A stretch of DNA of 64,000 bases from positions 186,001-250,000 of the forward strand of contig NZ_JOEH01000016.1 of NCBI RefSeq assembly GCF_000719095.1, in the 5' to 3' direction. Every line of letters begins with the position of its first letter. Within the stretch, counting starts at the first letter, position 1. Below are positions 19,083 through 27,427 of the stretch, piece by piece. The stretch comes from Streptacidiphilus jeojiense. GTDB lineage: Bacteria; Actinomycetota; Actinomycetes; Streptomycetales; Streptomycetaceae. The notes beneath the pieces were generated by a model, which saw only the letters and a list, made by a program, of their open reading frames with translations, had not been told where the DNA came from and ran no database searches. Both the position numbers and the translations under genes were made by a program.

Positions 19083-19172
19083 GGTGCGGTCCTTCCTTGA
19101 GCGGGCCCACAGGGGCCCGCGGTGTGCAGGTTGATGGGTGGTGGGGTGGTGGTGACCGGCGCCTGACGCGCC

Positions 19173-19236
19173 CTCAGCCGACCGCGCCCGCAGTCGACGG
19201 CGCCCACAGTCGACGGCGCCCTCAGTCGTCCGCGCC
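19173..19236. repeat. Four 16-bp tandem repeats across a stop codon
   Basis: Four consecutive 16-mers of the form CTCAGTCGACGGCGCC start at 19173, 19189, 19205 and 19221; copies 2 and 3 differ at one base. The stop codon of the 383-aa membrane protein (19222-19224 on the minus strand) lies in the last copy. It looks like a minisatellite. Confidence 0.85.
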
Positions 19237-20373
19237 TTCGCCCGTCCCCGGCCGGACGGCGTCCCGGTGCGACTCCGGGCGCAGCAGCACCACCCAGGCG
19301 TAGGGCAGCAGCAGTGCGGCGGTCGTGCCGAAGCCCCACAGCAGGGCGGTGTCGAACCCGGCCGCCGCTCCGCTGCCGCCGAACCCGGCGCCGCCGGGCA
19401 GCACGGCGTGCACGGCGGCTGCGGCCACGCCCAGCCCGGAGAGCCCGCAGAGCAGGCCGGCCAGCGCGTCGGCGGTCCTTCCGCACCGCCACAGCAGCAC
19501 CACCAGCAGCAGGACGGTGCCGACGCACTCCTGGGCCGCCCAGGCGGTGCCGTCGGCCCCGTGGACCGCGGGGGTCAGCACGCCGGCCGCCAGGGCGCCG
19601 TCGCCGCCCCGGGACCGGTGCAGGGTCAGTGCGGCGAAGGTCAGCGCGGACAGCGCGGTCAGGAACAGCCCCAGCGCGACCGGCAGCACCGGACGCATCC
19701 GCTCGCGGAACCCGGCCCGGGACCGGGCCGCGCCGAGATGGCCCCAGCCGATGTGCCGGAACCAGCGCGCGCACCAGTCGGCCGCCCCCAGCCCGCAGGC
19801 CAGGGCGGTGGCCAGGGCGGGGTCGGTCCCACCGGTGACGCACAGGCCGAGCACCACGGCCATGCCGACGGCATAGCCGAAGCGGGCACCGAAGGAGCGC
19901 TCGGCGCCGGACGGCGCGCCCTGACGGCGGCCTGCGAGCAGGCGGCCGCCGCCCGCGGTCCCGGCCGCCACCAGGGCGAGCAGGACCACCACGGTCAGGT
20001 CCACCCCGATGCCGCGGCCGGCCCCACCGGTCCGTCGCGCCAGCCACAGCCCGGTGCAGGGCAGCAGGTAGAGCACGGCGACGAGCAGCGCCGGCCCGGC
20101 CCGCCGGCGCCAGGGGCTCTCCGGCGGCGGTGCCCGGTGCGCCTCGGGCCGCCGCGGCACCCGCGCGTAGAGCTCCTCGGCCAGCGAGAACACATCGGCG
20201 TGCCGGTAACGGCCCGCCGTCCCCGGTCCCATGCCGGCCGCCTCCAGCTCGGCGGCGATCTCCAGCGGGTGCACCGCCGTCTCGCACAGCGCCAGATGAC
20301 GGACCAGCAGATCGTGGACCGGATCGGCGGTGGCCCGGTCCGCGGACAGCACCGCGCCGGATCGCCCGCTCAT
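19222..20373 (-). CDS. Polytopic membrane protein linked to PelF-like glycosyltransferase
   Basis: I do not recognise a named family. The 383-aa protein has a soluble N-terminal ~75 residues (HDLLVRHLALCETAVHPLEI, RHADVFSLAEELYARVP) that look like a small helical domain, then about eight to nine hydrophobic helices (~90-110, 122-145, 165-185, 190-205, 230-255, 290-305, 310-330, 345-370). It has no signal peptide. Its ATG overlaps the glycosyltransferase stop (ATGA), so the two are translationally coupled and likely act together, perhaps in glycan export or as a membrane anchor. It is shorter than a PelG/Wzx flippase, so that assignment is not supported. Confidence 0.7.
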   Translation of the reverse strand: MSGRSGAVLSADRATADPVHDLLVRHLALCETAVHPLEIAAELEAAGMGPGTAGRYRHADVFSLAEELYARVPRRPEAHRAPPPESPWRRRAGPALLVAVLYLLPCTGLWLARRTGGAGRGIGVDLTVVVLLALVAAGTAGGGRLLAGRRQGAPSGAERSFGARFGYAVGMAVVLGLCVTGGTDPALATALACGLGAADWCARWFRHIGWGHLGAARSRAGFRERMRPVLPVALGLFLTALSALTFAALTLHRSRGGDGALAAGVLTPAVHGADGTAWAAQECVGTVLLLVVLLWRCGRTADALAGLLCGLSGLGVAAAAVHAVLPGGAGFGGSGAAAGFDTALLWGFGTTAALLLPYAWVVLLRPESHRDAVRPGTGEGADD

Positions 20374-22208
20374 CCGGCCCCCGCCTCCTCGGCCCCGGAC
20401 AGCGCCCCGACGAGTTCCGCACCGGTGCCGACACCGGAACCCTCGGCGAAGTCAGCGCCGAGCCCGGCACCGATCCCCGCGCCGACCGGGACCGGATCGG
20501 GCGACGGCGCCCGTCGCTGCTCCGGGGCCTCGGGCCCCGGACGCACCGCCCTGCGCCGCAGCTCGGCCAGCATCGCGCCGGCCCGGCGCGGCCGCCCGGT
20601 GACGGCCCCCGGATCCGCGGGCGGGGCCAGGGCCGAGGCCGGCACCGGGCTCTCGGCCGCCACCCGGACCTCCGCGGTGCGGCCGAAGGGCCGCCGCGCC
20701 GCCGGCGCGCCGAAGGGGGTCTCCGCGTTCGGCAGCCGGGAGGCCAGCTCCAGGTACAGGTCGCGGAAGGCCACCGCGGCCGGCTCCACCGCGTAGAGCT
20801 CCTGGGCCCGCAGCCGTCCGGCGTTGCCGAGCCGGGCGCGGCGCTCCGGGTCCCGCAGCAGCGCCGAGCAGGCCGCGGCCAGCGCCTCCGGGTCCTCGGC
20901 CGGCACCAGCAGCCCGGTGGGTCCGACCAGCTCCCGGGCCGCACCGACGTCCGTGGCCACCACCGGCCGCCCGCTGAGCATGGCCTCGGCGACCAGCATC
21001 GGGCGCGGGCCCTCGGTACCGGAGAAGACGATCACGGTGCCCTTCTCATGGGCGTCGCGCAGCCGCCCGGCACCGCCCCGGGACCCGTCACCGGCCTGGA
21101 AGCGGACCGCCTCCGGCTGCTCGGGGAACAGCTCCGCGGCCAGCTCGCGGCAGTGCCGGGCACCGGCCTCGGCCGCGCGCGACCCGCCCGCCGGAGCGCT
21201 GTGCACCAGCAGCCGCACGCCCTCGTGCTCCGCCCTCAGCCGCGCGAAGGCCCGCAGCACGGTCTCCAGGCCCCCGTACGGCTCGGCCGGGCCGATCCAG
21301 ACCAGGGTGTGCACCTCCGGTTCGGCATCGGCGGCGGGCAGGTCGGCGCCGGGAGTGCCCTCGTAGACCACCCGGACCGTCGCCGGGTCGGCGCCGCAGT
21401 GGACCTGCCAGCGCTGGTCGAAACTGCTCCCGGGCGTGATCAGCCCGGCCTGCCGGTAGGCCTCGCGGGCCAGCAGGCGGAAGAAGGTGAGCATCAGCGC
21501 CCTGACCGGTCGCCGGTAGGGCGCGTCACGGTAGCCCCGGGCGCGTTCGCGCAGGTGCAGGCTGTGCTCGGTGATGATCAGGGGTATTCCGTAGAAGTGC
21601 TTGGCCAGCAGCCCGGGCAGTACGGCCAGGCCGCCGCCGAGGGCGTGGCAGAGGTCGGCCGCGCCCAGCCCCTCGGGACGCCGCTCGTCGTACCAGGGCG
21701 CCGACAGCGCCCGCAGGCAGTTGGCCAGCAGGTCGGCCGCCACCAGGGCGTCCCGCACCAGTGGCTCGCCCGCCGATCCCGAGCCGCTGACGGCGACCGC
21801 GCCCGGCGCCTTCCAGGCCGTCTCGATGAGCCGCAGCGCCGCCCCGGAGCGGAGTAACGCCGCCAGTCCGCCACCGCGGCCGGCCTCGGCCAGGGCGTAC
21901 AGCGCGGGGCCGAACCCCTCTGCGGCCGCCGGTTCGACCAGCGAGCGCAGCAGCTCCCGGTAGGCGGACAGCGCCCGCCGCCTGGCCCGGCCGTGCAGCA
22001 CGGCCGGGCGCGGATCCGCACGCCGCAGCCCGGAAAGCCGCCCCGGCAGCGGCTCGGTCCCGGCGTGCGCCGACCCGGCCCGCACCGACCCCAGGGCGTA
22101 CAGCTCGAACTCGTGCTCGGCGAGCTCCCGGGTCAGCCGGTCGCACCAGCCGCCCTCGGCACTCCCGGTGCCGACGGACGCACTCTCGGTGAGCAGGGCG
22201 ATGCGCAT
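20370..22208 (-). CDS. PelF-like glycosyltransferase (GT4, DUF3492 type)
   Basis: A 612-aa protein with an N-terminal DUF3492-like half (LLTESASVGTGSAEGGWCDRL at the start; IPLIITEHSLHLRERARGYR mid-way) and a GT-B C-terminal half. The donor site is visible as GTEGPRPMLVAEAMLSGRPV followed by VATDVGAARELVGPTGLLVP, the usual GT4 Glu-containing motif. The N-domain is interrupted by an Ala-rich insert, and the last ~110 residues are disordered and Pro/Arg-rich. PelF uses UDP-hexosamines to build Pel polysaccharide; here only similarity of architecture can be claimed. It is the first gene of a likely three-gene unit with the membrane protein and epimerase. SD GGAGG precedes its ATG. Confidence 0.85.
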   Translation of the reverse strand: MRIALLTESASVGTGSAEGGWCDRLTRELAEHEFELYALGSVRAGSAHAGTEPLPGRLSGLRRADPRPAVLHGRARRRALSAYRELLRSLVEPAAAEGFGPALYALAEAGRGGGLAALLRSGAALRLIETAWKAPGAVAVSGSGSAGEPLVRDALVAADLLANCLRALSAPWYDERRPEGLGAADLCHALGGGLAVLPGLLAKHFYGIPLIITEHSLHLRERARGYRDAPYRRPVRALMLTFFRLLAREAYRQAGLITPGSSFDQRWQVHCGADPATVRVVYEGTPGADLPAADAEPEVHTLVWIGPAEPYGGLETVLRAFARLRAEHEGVRLLVHSAPAGGSRAAEAGARHCRELAAELFPEQPEAVRFQAGDGSRGGAGRLRDAHEKGTVIVFSGTEGPRPMLVAEAMLSGRPVVATDVGAARELVGPTGLLVPAEDPEALAAACSALLRDPERRARLGNAGRLRAQELYAVEPAAVAFRDLYLELASRLPNAETPFGAPAARRPFGRTAEVRVAAESPVPASALAPPADPGAVTGRPRRAGAMLAELRRRAVRPGPEAPEQRRAPSPDPVPVGAGIGAGLGADFAEGSGVGTGAELVGALSGAEEAGAG

Positions 22209-22464
22209 GGAGACCTCCGCGGCAGGGACGGTGATGGAGAGGCCCGTGGGCAGCGGTGGTCAGTGACCCCGCCCCCCGACGTCTGTTCGGCCCGACGGGA
22301 TGAAACTACGACCGGCCACTGACAGCCACTCGACCATCCGGCCGCCTACCACCCGAAGGAGTGAACCCCCGAAACCCCTGGCGGGCTGCGGCGTTGTCGC
22401 ACGTCGCCCCACCTGTCCCGGCCGTCCCGGTAACCCGCTGCCGCCCTCGGTCGTTGCGCCGGAC

Positions 22465-22935
22465 GTGATCGGCACATTCCCCCGGGGTACGCCCGGCGCC
22501 CCGCTCGGACGGCTGTCCGCCGTCCTGCTGGCCCTGGCGTGCACCGGCGCGCTCGCCACCGCGTGCTCCCCCGACCGCCACCCCGCCGCCCCGAGCCCGC
22601 CCGGAGCACCGCCGCCGGCCGCGCCGCTGGCCGGACCCCCGGCCGCACCGCCCGCGCCCGGGCCCACCCCGGGCGTGCCGCGCCGGGTCCTCGCCGTCGC
22701 CGATCCGCCGAGGGCCTCGGTACCGGCCCCGAGCCCGGCGCCGGCGGGCCGCGGATCAGACCGCCCCTCCGCCGGGTCCGCTCCCGCGCCGGGCAGCGCG
22801 GCACCCCGCAAGGCCCACCCGGCCCCGGGGCGGCCGTCGGCCGGCTCCCCCGGGCTCTGCGCCCTGGGTGAGCAGTACGGCGGCTGGGCCCCGGGCAGCA
22901 GCCAGGACGACAGCTGCCGCGCGGTCTACGGCTGA
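22465..22935 (+). CDS. Putative small lipoprotein
   Basis: From the GTG at 22465 the product is 156 aa: a short basic start, a hydrophobic stretch (SAVLLALACTGALA) and a lipobox-like LATAC, then a long Pro/Ala/Gly-rich linker and a compact end (CALGEQYGGWAPGSSQDDSC) with two cysteines that might pair. This suggests a surface-anchored lipoprotein with a spacer and small C-terminal module. The frame is open back to an ATG at 22300, but the extra 55 residues precede the signal sequence and look non-coding. No good Shine-Dalgarno decides the start. Function unknown. It diverges from the glycosyltransferase operon. Confidence 0.55.
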   Translation: MIGTFPRGTPGAPLGRLSAVLLALACTGALATACSPDRHPAAPSPPGAPPPAAPLAGPPAAPPAPGPTPGVPRRVLAVADPPRASVPAPSPAPAGRGSDRPSAGSAPAPGSAAPRKAHPAPGRPSAGSPGLCALGEQYGGWAPGSSQDDSCRAVYG

Positions 22936-22983
22936 GCCGGACCACTGAGGCGGACCGCCCAGCCGGACCGCCGACGAGGCCGA

Positions 22984-24024
22984 CTACCCCCGGGCCGCCG
23001 CAGTCGCCGCAGTAGCCGCAGTCGCCGGAGCGGCCGGGGCCGCCGAGGCCCCTGCGGCCCCCGCGGTCTCCGCCAGCAGCTCCCGGAACTGCCCCGCGAC
23101 CAGGTCCGGGTACTCCATCATCGCCACGTGCCCCGCCTCGGGCAGGACCAGCAGCCGGGAGTCCCGGAAGGCCAGCCCGGCCCTCCTGGCCATCCGGTAG
23201 GAGACCAGCTTGTCCCGCAGCCCGTACACCAGCAGCACCGGCGCCGTCACCTGCTCCGCCTGCCGCCAGAGCGCCTGCGGACCGCGCTCGGTGTAGGCCC
23301 TGACGATCCCCCGGGCGGTCCTGGCCAGCACGTCCATCGAGTACGGCAGCGCCATCCTGCGCTGGTACTCGGCGACCATCTGCCGGCGCCGCTCGGCGTC
23401 GATCAGCCCCGGGTCGCCGTAGCAGAGGTCCAGCAGCGCCTCGGTCTGCTGCTCCACCGGCTGGCCCTTGGTGAGCTTGCCGAAGACCGCGGGGACGCCC
23501 GGCATGGCCAGCAGCCCGGTCGGCAGCGCGGTGGGTTGCGGGGGCAGCTCGGGCAGGGCCGGCGAGATCAGCGTCAGCGAGCGCACCAGGTCGGGGCGGA
23601 GCGCGGCCAGCCTGGTCGCCACCGCGCCGCCCAGCGAGTTGCCGAACAGGTGGACCGGGCCGCGTCCGGACAGCTCCAGGTAGTCCACCACCGCCCGCAT
23701 GTGGGCCGAGACCGACAGGTCGGCGTCGTCCGGCGGCGGGGACTGGCCGAAGCCCGGCAGGTCCACGGCGTGGCCGTCGACATCGCCGGCCAGCCGGTCC
23801 ATCAGCAGCGACCAGTTCTGCGTCGATCCGCCCAGCCCGTGCACGAAGACGGCGGGCGGCAACCCGTCACGCTCCGGCGCGACCGCCTCCACGCTCAGCG
23901 CGCACCCGGGTACGGACACCGGCTCCAGCGCCCGCAGGCCCCCGCCGGCCACCTCCCCTTCGGCCACGTCGGGGATCGCCGCCTCGGGCACCACGGACTC
24001 TGACATCTCGCGCAGTCCACTCAT
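22984..24024 (-). CDS. α/β-hydrolase
   Basis: A 346-aa protein with a complete α/β-hydrolase set: oxyanion HGLGGSTQNW, nucleophile elbow GNSLGGAVA, acid in YGLRDKLVS and catalytic His in LPEAGHVAMMEYP. There is no signal peptide, so it is cytosolic. The extreme C-terminus is an Ala/Thr-rich disordered tail encoded by a gccgcag-type simple repeat (23000-23070). The substrate cannot be predicted. In mycobacteria a hydrolase (lipV, recalled) lies in the same general neighbourhood. Alternative starts ATG 24024 and ATG 24006 differ by six residues. Confidence 0.8.
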   Translation of the reverse strand: MSGLREMSESVVPEAAIPDVAEGEVAGGGLRALEPVSVPGCALSVEAVAPERDGLPPAVFVHGLGGSTQNWSLLMDRLAGDVDGHAVDLPGFGQSPPPDDADLSVSAHMRAVVDYLELSGRGPVHLFGNSLGGAVATRLAALRPDLVRSLTLISPALPELPPQPTALPTGLLAMPGVPAVFGKLTKGQPVEQQTEALLDLCYGDPGLIDAERRRQMVAEYQRRMALPYSMDVLARTARGIVRAYTERGPQALWRQAEQVTAPVLLVYGLRDKLVSYRMARRAGLAFRDSRLLVLPEAGHVAMMEYPDLVAGQFRELLAETAGAAGASAAPAAPATAATAATAAARG

Positions 24025-24149
24025 GCGTCGATGCTACGAGCCGGCGCCGGCCAGGTCTGCAGTGGCCGTCCCGCCGGTGTGCCGGGGCGCGGTCCGGGGC
24101 AGGCGCTCCTAGGCTCGAGACAGCCGCACCTATCGCACCGGGAGCCAGC

Positions 24150-24338
24150 ATGACCGAGCCCGTGAACCCCGAGCCCGTCGACCCCGACCTGGACGGGACC
24201 GACCTGGGCGACGACGACCCCGAGGCGGCCGGGAACGGCTCGCTGGAGGAGGAGGACCTCGACCTGGAGGCCCCGGAGGCCGATGTCGCCGAACAGCAGC
24301 GGGTGGTCCGCATCGACGAGGACGAGTACCGCGAGTGA
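24150..24338 (+). CDS. Small acidic conserved protein
   Basis: 62 residues, about 40% Asp/Glu, with no cysteines, hydrophobic segments or recognisable domain (LEEEDLDLEAPEADVAEQQR). It ends in VVRIDEDEYRE. GGGAG lies 7 nt before the ATG. Codon usage is typical of a real gene (G/C at nearly all third positions). It is probably intrinsically disordered; function unknown. Confidence 0.6.
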   Translation: MTEPVNPEPVDPDLDGTDLGDDDPEAAGNGSLEEEDLDLEAPEADVAEQQRVVRIDEDEYRE

Positions 24339-24549
24339 TTTGCCTGGTATACACCACTGAGTACCGGTCTGAACCCGACCGCATTGTTGACTCCTCACAA
24401 GAGTCGGCCAAGAGTTTCTTTCGGCGACCTGCGGCGCAAAGGATTACCGACAAGTAGGATGGCCGCCTGGAACCACCACCCGCACGGCCTCGGCCGCGCA
24501 CGGCCCACGCCGCGCACCCGGAGCCCCACAACCGTGAGTGAGGAGCGCC

Positions 24550-25209
24550 GTGACGGCCAGTCAGGACACGGACGAGCGCCCGCGCACAGGCAAGACCAGC
24601 ACCGGCCGCCTGCCGCGAAGCGCCCGACGGAACCAACTGCTCGGCGCCGCCGAGGAGGTGTTCGTCGCGCAGGGCTACCACGCTGCCGCGATGGACGACA
24701 TCGCCGAGCGCGCCGGGGTCAGCAAGCCGGTGCTCTACCAGCACTTCCCCGGGAAGCTGGAGCTCTACCTCGCACTGCTGGACAAGCACTGCGAGGCCCT
24801 GGTCGAGGCGATCCGCGGGGCCCTGGAGGCGACCACGGACAACAAGCTCAGGGTGCAGGCCACCACCGAGGCCTACTTCGCCTACGTCGCCGCCGAGTCC
24901 GGCGCCTTCCGGCTGGTCTTCGAGTCGGACCTGACCAACGAGGCCGCCGTGCGCGAGCGGGTCGAGGCGGTCACCCGGGCGACGGCCACCCTGGTCAGCA
25001 AGGTGATCGCGGAGGACACCGACCTCCCCGAGGAGGAGGCCATGCTGCTCGCCGTCGGCGTCTGCGGCCTGTGCCAGATCACCGCCCGCTTCTGGCTGGC
25101 CCAGGGCGGCACGATCCCCAAGGACGAGGCGGTCCGCCTGGTCTCCAGCCTGTCCTGGCGCGGCCTCAAGGGCTTCCCCATGCACGGCGGCGAAGGCGTC
25201 ACGCACTGA
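24550..25209 (+). CDS. TetR-family transcriptional regulator
   Basis: A 219-aa regulator. The N-terminal HTH (~28-76) is clear: LLGAAEEVFVAQGYHAAAM followed by DDIAERAGVSKPVLYQHFPG. An all-helical ligand/dimer domain follows. GTG at 24550 is chosen because AGGAG sits just before it; GTG at 24538 is a second option. The upstream gap (24339-24549) holds a TTGACT hexamer overlapping a small dyad GACTC-N7-GAGTC (24389-24405), a possible autoregulatory site. It precedes the DUF3107 gene in the same orientation, as in mycobacteria (recalled). Confidence 0.87.
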   Translation: MTASQDTDERPRTGKTSTGRLPRSARRNQLLGAAEEVFVAQGYHAAAMDDIAERAGVSKPVLYQHFPGKLELYLALLDKHCEALVEAIRGALEATTDNKLRVQATTEAYFAYVAAESGAFRLVFESDLTNEAAVRERVEAVTRATATLVSKVIAEDTDLPEEEAMLLAVGVCGLCQITARFWLAQGGTIPKDEAVRLVSSLSWRGLKGFPMHGGEGVTH

Positions 25210-25331
25210 ATGCCCCCCGCTCGGTCTAAGGTTGGCGGCGTGCGGGCAGTTTCCGCACGGCAGTGACAGAGCCGGAAGAACCAGCGTCACAAGAACCAAC
25301 ATGCGCCTTGAGGGGCCGGAGGGACGTAGCC

Positions 25332-25559
25332 GTGGAGGTCAAGATCGGCGTGCAGAACGCGGCTCGGGAGATCGTTCTCGAGAGCTCGCAGTCTGCTGAT
25401 GAAGTCGAGACCGCGGTCGCCGCGGCGCTCGACGGCAGCTCCAAGCTGCTGAAGCTCACGGACGAGCACGGCCGCAAGGTCCTGGTCCCCGCCGAGCGTC
25501 TCGCCTACGTGGAGATCGGCGAGCAGGCCGCGCGCAAGGTCGGCTTCGGCGCGATCTGA
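25332..25559 (+). CDS. DUF3107 family protein
   Basis: A 75-aa actinobacterial protein (TB9.4 relatives) starting VEVKIGVQNAAREIVLESSQ and ending in a conserved RLAYVEIGEQAARKVGF. Predicted as a small α/β fold; function unknown. GTG at 25332 follows GGAGG at ideal distance, whereas the frame extends back to 25263 without a ribosome site. A strong terminator follows at 25573. Confidence 0.88.
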   Translation: MEVKIGVQNAAREIVLESSQSADEVETAVAAALDGSSKLLKLTDEHGRKVLVPAERLAYVEIGEQAARKVGFGAI

Positions 25560-25572
25560 GGCCGCAGCCCCT

Positions 25573-25608
25573 GGTGCCCCGTTCCCGCCTCGGCGGGGAC
25601 GGGGCACC
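25573..25608 (+). terminator. Intrinsic terminator after the DUF3107 gene
   Basis: 17-bp arms (25573-25589 and 25592-25608) with one G-U pair and a 2-nt centre, starting 14 nt after the stop codon. No U-tract is present. Confidence 0.8.
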
Positions 25609-25832
25609 GCTGCGTCGGGCCCCGTGCACCCCCTGCCGCGCAGCCGCCCCGGCCGCATTACCCGATCTTGGACCGCGGCGCACCGCACGGCCGCCCTGCC
25701 GAGTGATTCCGGCCAGGCTCGGGTGCAGATCCCCGCATTCCGCATGCGCCGAACGCTCCCTGGGTACGTCCTGGGTGTCCTGTCCGCCACCCGGGCCGGA
25801 CCTGGTACCGCACGAGCTGCGAGGAGGCGCCG

Positions 25833-26177
25833 ATGCTGCTGGAACTGCTCGCTTTCGCCCTGGTCGGACTGGCCGTCGGGGGCGGCGCGGCGCTACTGCT
25901 GCCGCACTACTTCCAGGTGCACCGAGCAGTCACCCTGCTGACCGGACTCTGCTCGGCGCTGCTGATCGGAGTGCTGGCCCGCGCGGTCGTCGGCGGCGGC
26001 CACGTCGCGGTGACCGTGACGCTCTCGGCCATCGGGGCCTGCCTGCTGGTCTCGCTGCTGGCCCACCCCGAGCGACGGCGCCCGGAACAGCGCCACCGGG
26101 AGCAGCGGCATCCCGAGGAGCACGGTCCCGAGCAGCGATCATCCGCAGCGGTCACCCGGGAACCGCACCACGTCTGA
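25833..26177 (+). CDS. Small membrane protein with charged C-terminus
   Basis: 114 residues. Three hydrophobic helices (~3-24, 33-53, 58-77) are followed by a His/Glu/Arg-rich hydrophilic tail with repeats of the RPEQRHREQRHPEE type. The ATG follows GAGGAGGCG at good spacing. No family is recognised. It converges on the ferritin-like gene. Confidence 0.65.
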   Translation: MLLELLAFALVGLAVGGGAALLLPHYFQVHRAVTLLTGLCSALLIGVLARAVVGGGHVAVTVTLSAIGACLLVSLLAHPERRRPEQRHREQRHPEEHGPEQRSSAAVTREPHHV

Positions 26178-26212
26178 ACCCCCGAACCGCCGGCTCCGGC
26201 CCGGGCGCCGGC

Positions 26213-26962
26213 TCAGGAGGCCAGACCCAGCGCCGCCATCCGCCGGGTGTGCGCCTCGGTGATCCGGTTGAACATCTTGCCGACCTCCACCAGGTCGAAG
26301 CCGCGCACCTCCACCCCGCCGATCAGCAGGTTGGACAGCGCGTCCCGCTCCGCGACGACCCGCTGGGCCTGGCTCAGCGCCTCGCCCATCAGCCGCCGGC
26401 CCCACAGCGCCAGCCGCCCGCCGATCTTCGGGTCGGCCTCGATGGCGCCGCGCACCTTCCCCACCGCGAACTCCGCGTGCCCGGTGTCGGCCATCACCCG
26501 CAGCACCAGCTCGCGGGTGTCGTCGTCGAGCCGCACCGCGACCTCGCGGTAGAAGTCCGCCGCGATGGAGTCGCCGACATAGGCCTTGACCAGGCTCTCC
26601 GGCCAGTCCGCCGGGGCGGTCATGCGGTGGAAGGAGTCCAGCGGCTCGGCGAACGGCTGCATCGCCGCGCCGGGGTCGGCGCCGACCTCGACCAACCGGT
26701 CGTGCAGCTGCCGGTAGTGGTGGAACTCGGCGGCCGCCATCCCGGCCAGCGCCGCCTTGTCCTCCAGCGTCGGGGCCAGCTTGGCGTCCTCGGCGAGCCG
26801 CTCGAAGGCGCTGAGCTCGCCGTACGCCAGCGCGCCGAGCAGGTCGAGCACCGCGGCCCGGTACTCCGGGTCCGCCGCGCAGCTGTCCCAGTCCCCGATC
26901 GAGGGGTACGACTCGCCGGTACCGGCTCCGCCTGTCGCTGCTGCTTCCTGAGGAGTCTCCAT
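26213..26962 (-). CDS. Ferritin-like fold protein (MiaE-like/DUF4439-like)
   Basis: A 249-aa mostly helical protein. Residues ~40-215 carry carboxylate/His spacing expected of a ferritin-like four-helix bundle: YGELSAFERLAEDAK, AAAEFHHYRQLHDRL, and ADTGHAEFAVGKVRGAI. MiaE-type tRNA hydroxylases share this pattern, but activity cannot be claimed. ATG at 26962 follows AGGAG-like sequence poorly; it is chosen because it begins the conserved protein, and further upstream the frame only continues as a shadow of the helicase gene. It diverges from the DEAD-box helicase with a 465-bp spacer. Confidence 0.78.
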   Translation of the reverse strand: METPQEAAATGGAGTGESYPSIGDWDSCAADPEYRAAVLDLLGALAYGELSAFERLAEDAKLAPTLEDKAALAGMAAAEFHHYRQLHDRLVEVGADPGAAMQPFAEPLDSFHRMTAPADWPESLVKAYVGDSIAADFYREVAVRLDDDTRELVLRVMADTGHAEFAVGKVRGAIEADPKIGGRLALWGRRLMGEALSQAQRVVAERDALSNLLIGGVEVRGFDLVEVGKMFNRITEAHTRRMAALGLAS

Positions 26963-27427
26963 ATCGGGAACCCTAGTGCTCCCGCGAGCAGGGATTCCGC
27001 GCCGGGAGAGGGCTTTGTCGCCCGCGTCACATGTTCGATCTTTCGCTTGACGGTATGGTGGTAGTGAGGACTGGCGTATGCGCCGCAAGGCTCGCGCCCC
27101 GGTCCTCACGTATACGGATGCCCGGTCGGTGGAACGATCGGCTCCGACCGACCCGCCCTTCCGATTCCGGTGACGGACCACGAAGGGCCCGCAGTGGCTG
27201 AGCGAGGGCCGCCGCAGACCGCACCTACGCGGTCCCGCGCCGGGCCTCCCACCATGGCCGACCCGCAGTGCCGCCCGTGCGTACGCGACCCGAGTGTCCG
27301 TACGAACCACGGAGCCGGCGCGCGGCCCGGCCGCGAGGACGCCGGTTGCGGTCCGCGCGCCCGTACGAGTCGTACGGGCGCCCGGCCGCCCCCCGCATCG
27401 GCCGCACACACCGGAAGAGGCATCGTC
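26963..27427. other. 465-bp spacer: long leader of the DEAD-box helicase gene
   Basis: No gene is supported here; open frames lack family similarity and ribosome sites. It holds TTGACG at 27050 followed by an A/T-richer GTATGGTGG, a palindromic ACGTATACG-type site near 27110, and a perfect 12-bp palindrome with a 1-nt centre at 27357-27381 (GCGCCCGTACGA / TCGTACGGGCGC). The SD (27413-27420) of the helicase gene is at its right end. A structured 5' leader, perhaps used for autoregulation of the RNA helicase, is a reasonable reading. Confidence 0.5.

Noticed and set aside
23000..23070. Possible repeat-driven phase variation in the α/β-hydrolase tail
   Set aside because: The GCCGCAG-like units encode a disordered Ala/Thr tail after the catalytic His, and units are inexact.
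26963..27020. GGAAT on the minus strand upstream of the ferritin-like gene
   Set aside because: The nearest GTT is 22 bp away, outside σR spacing.
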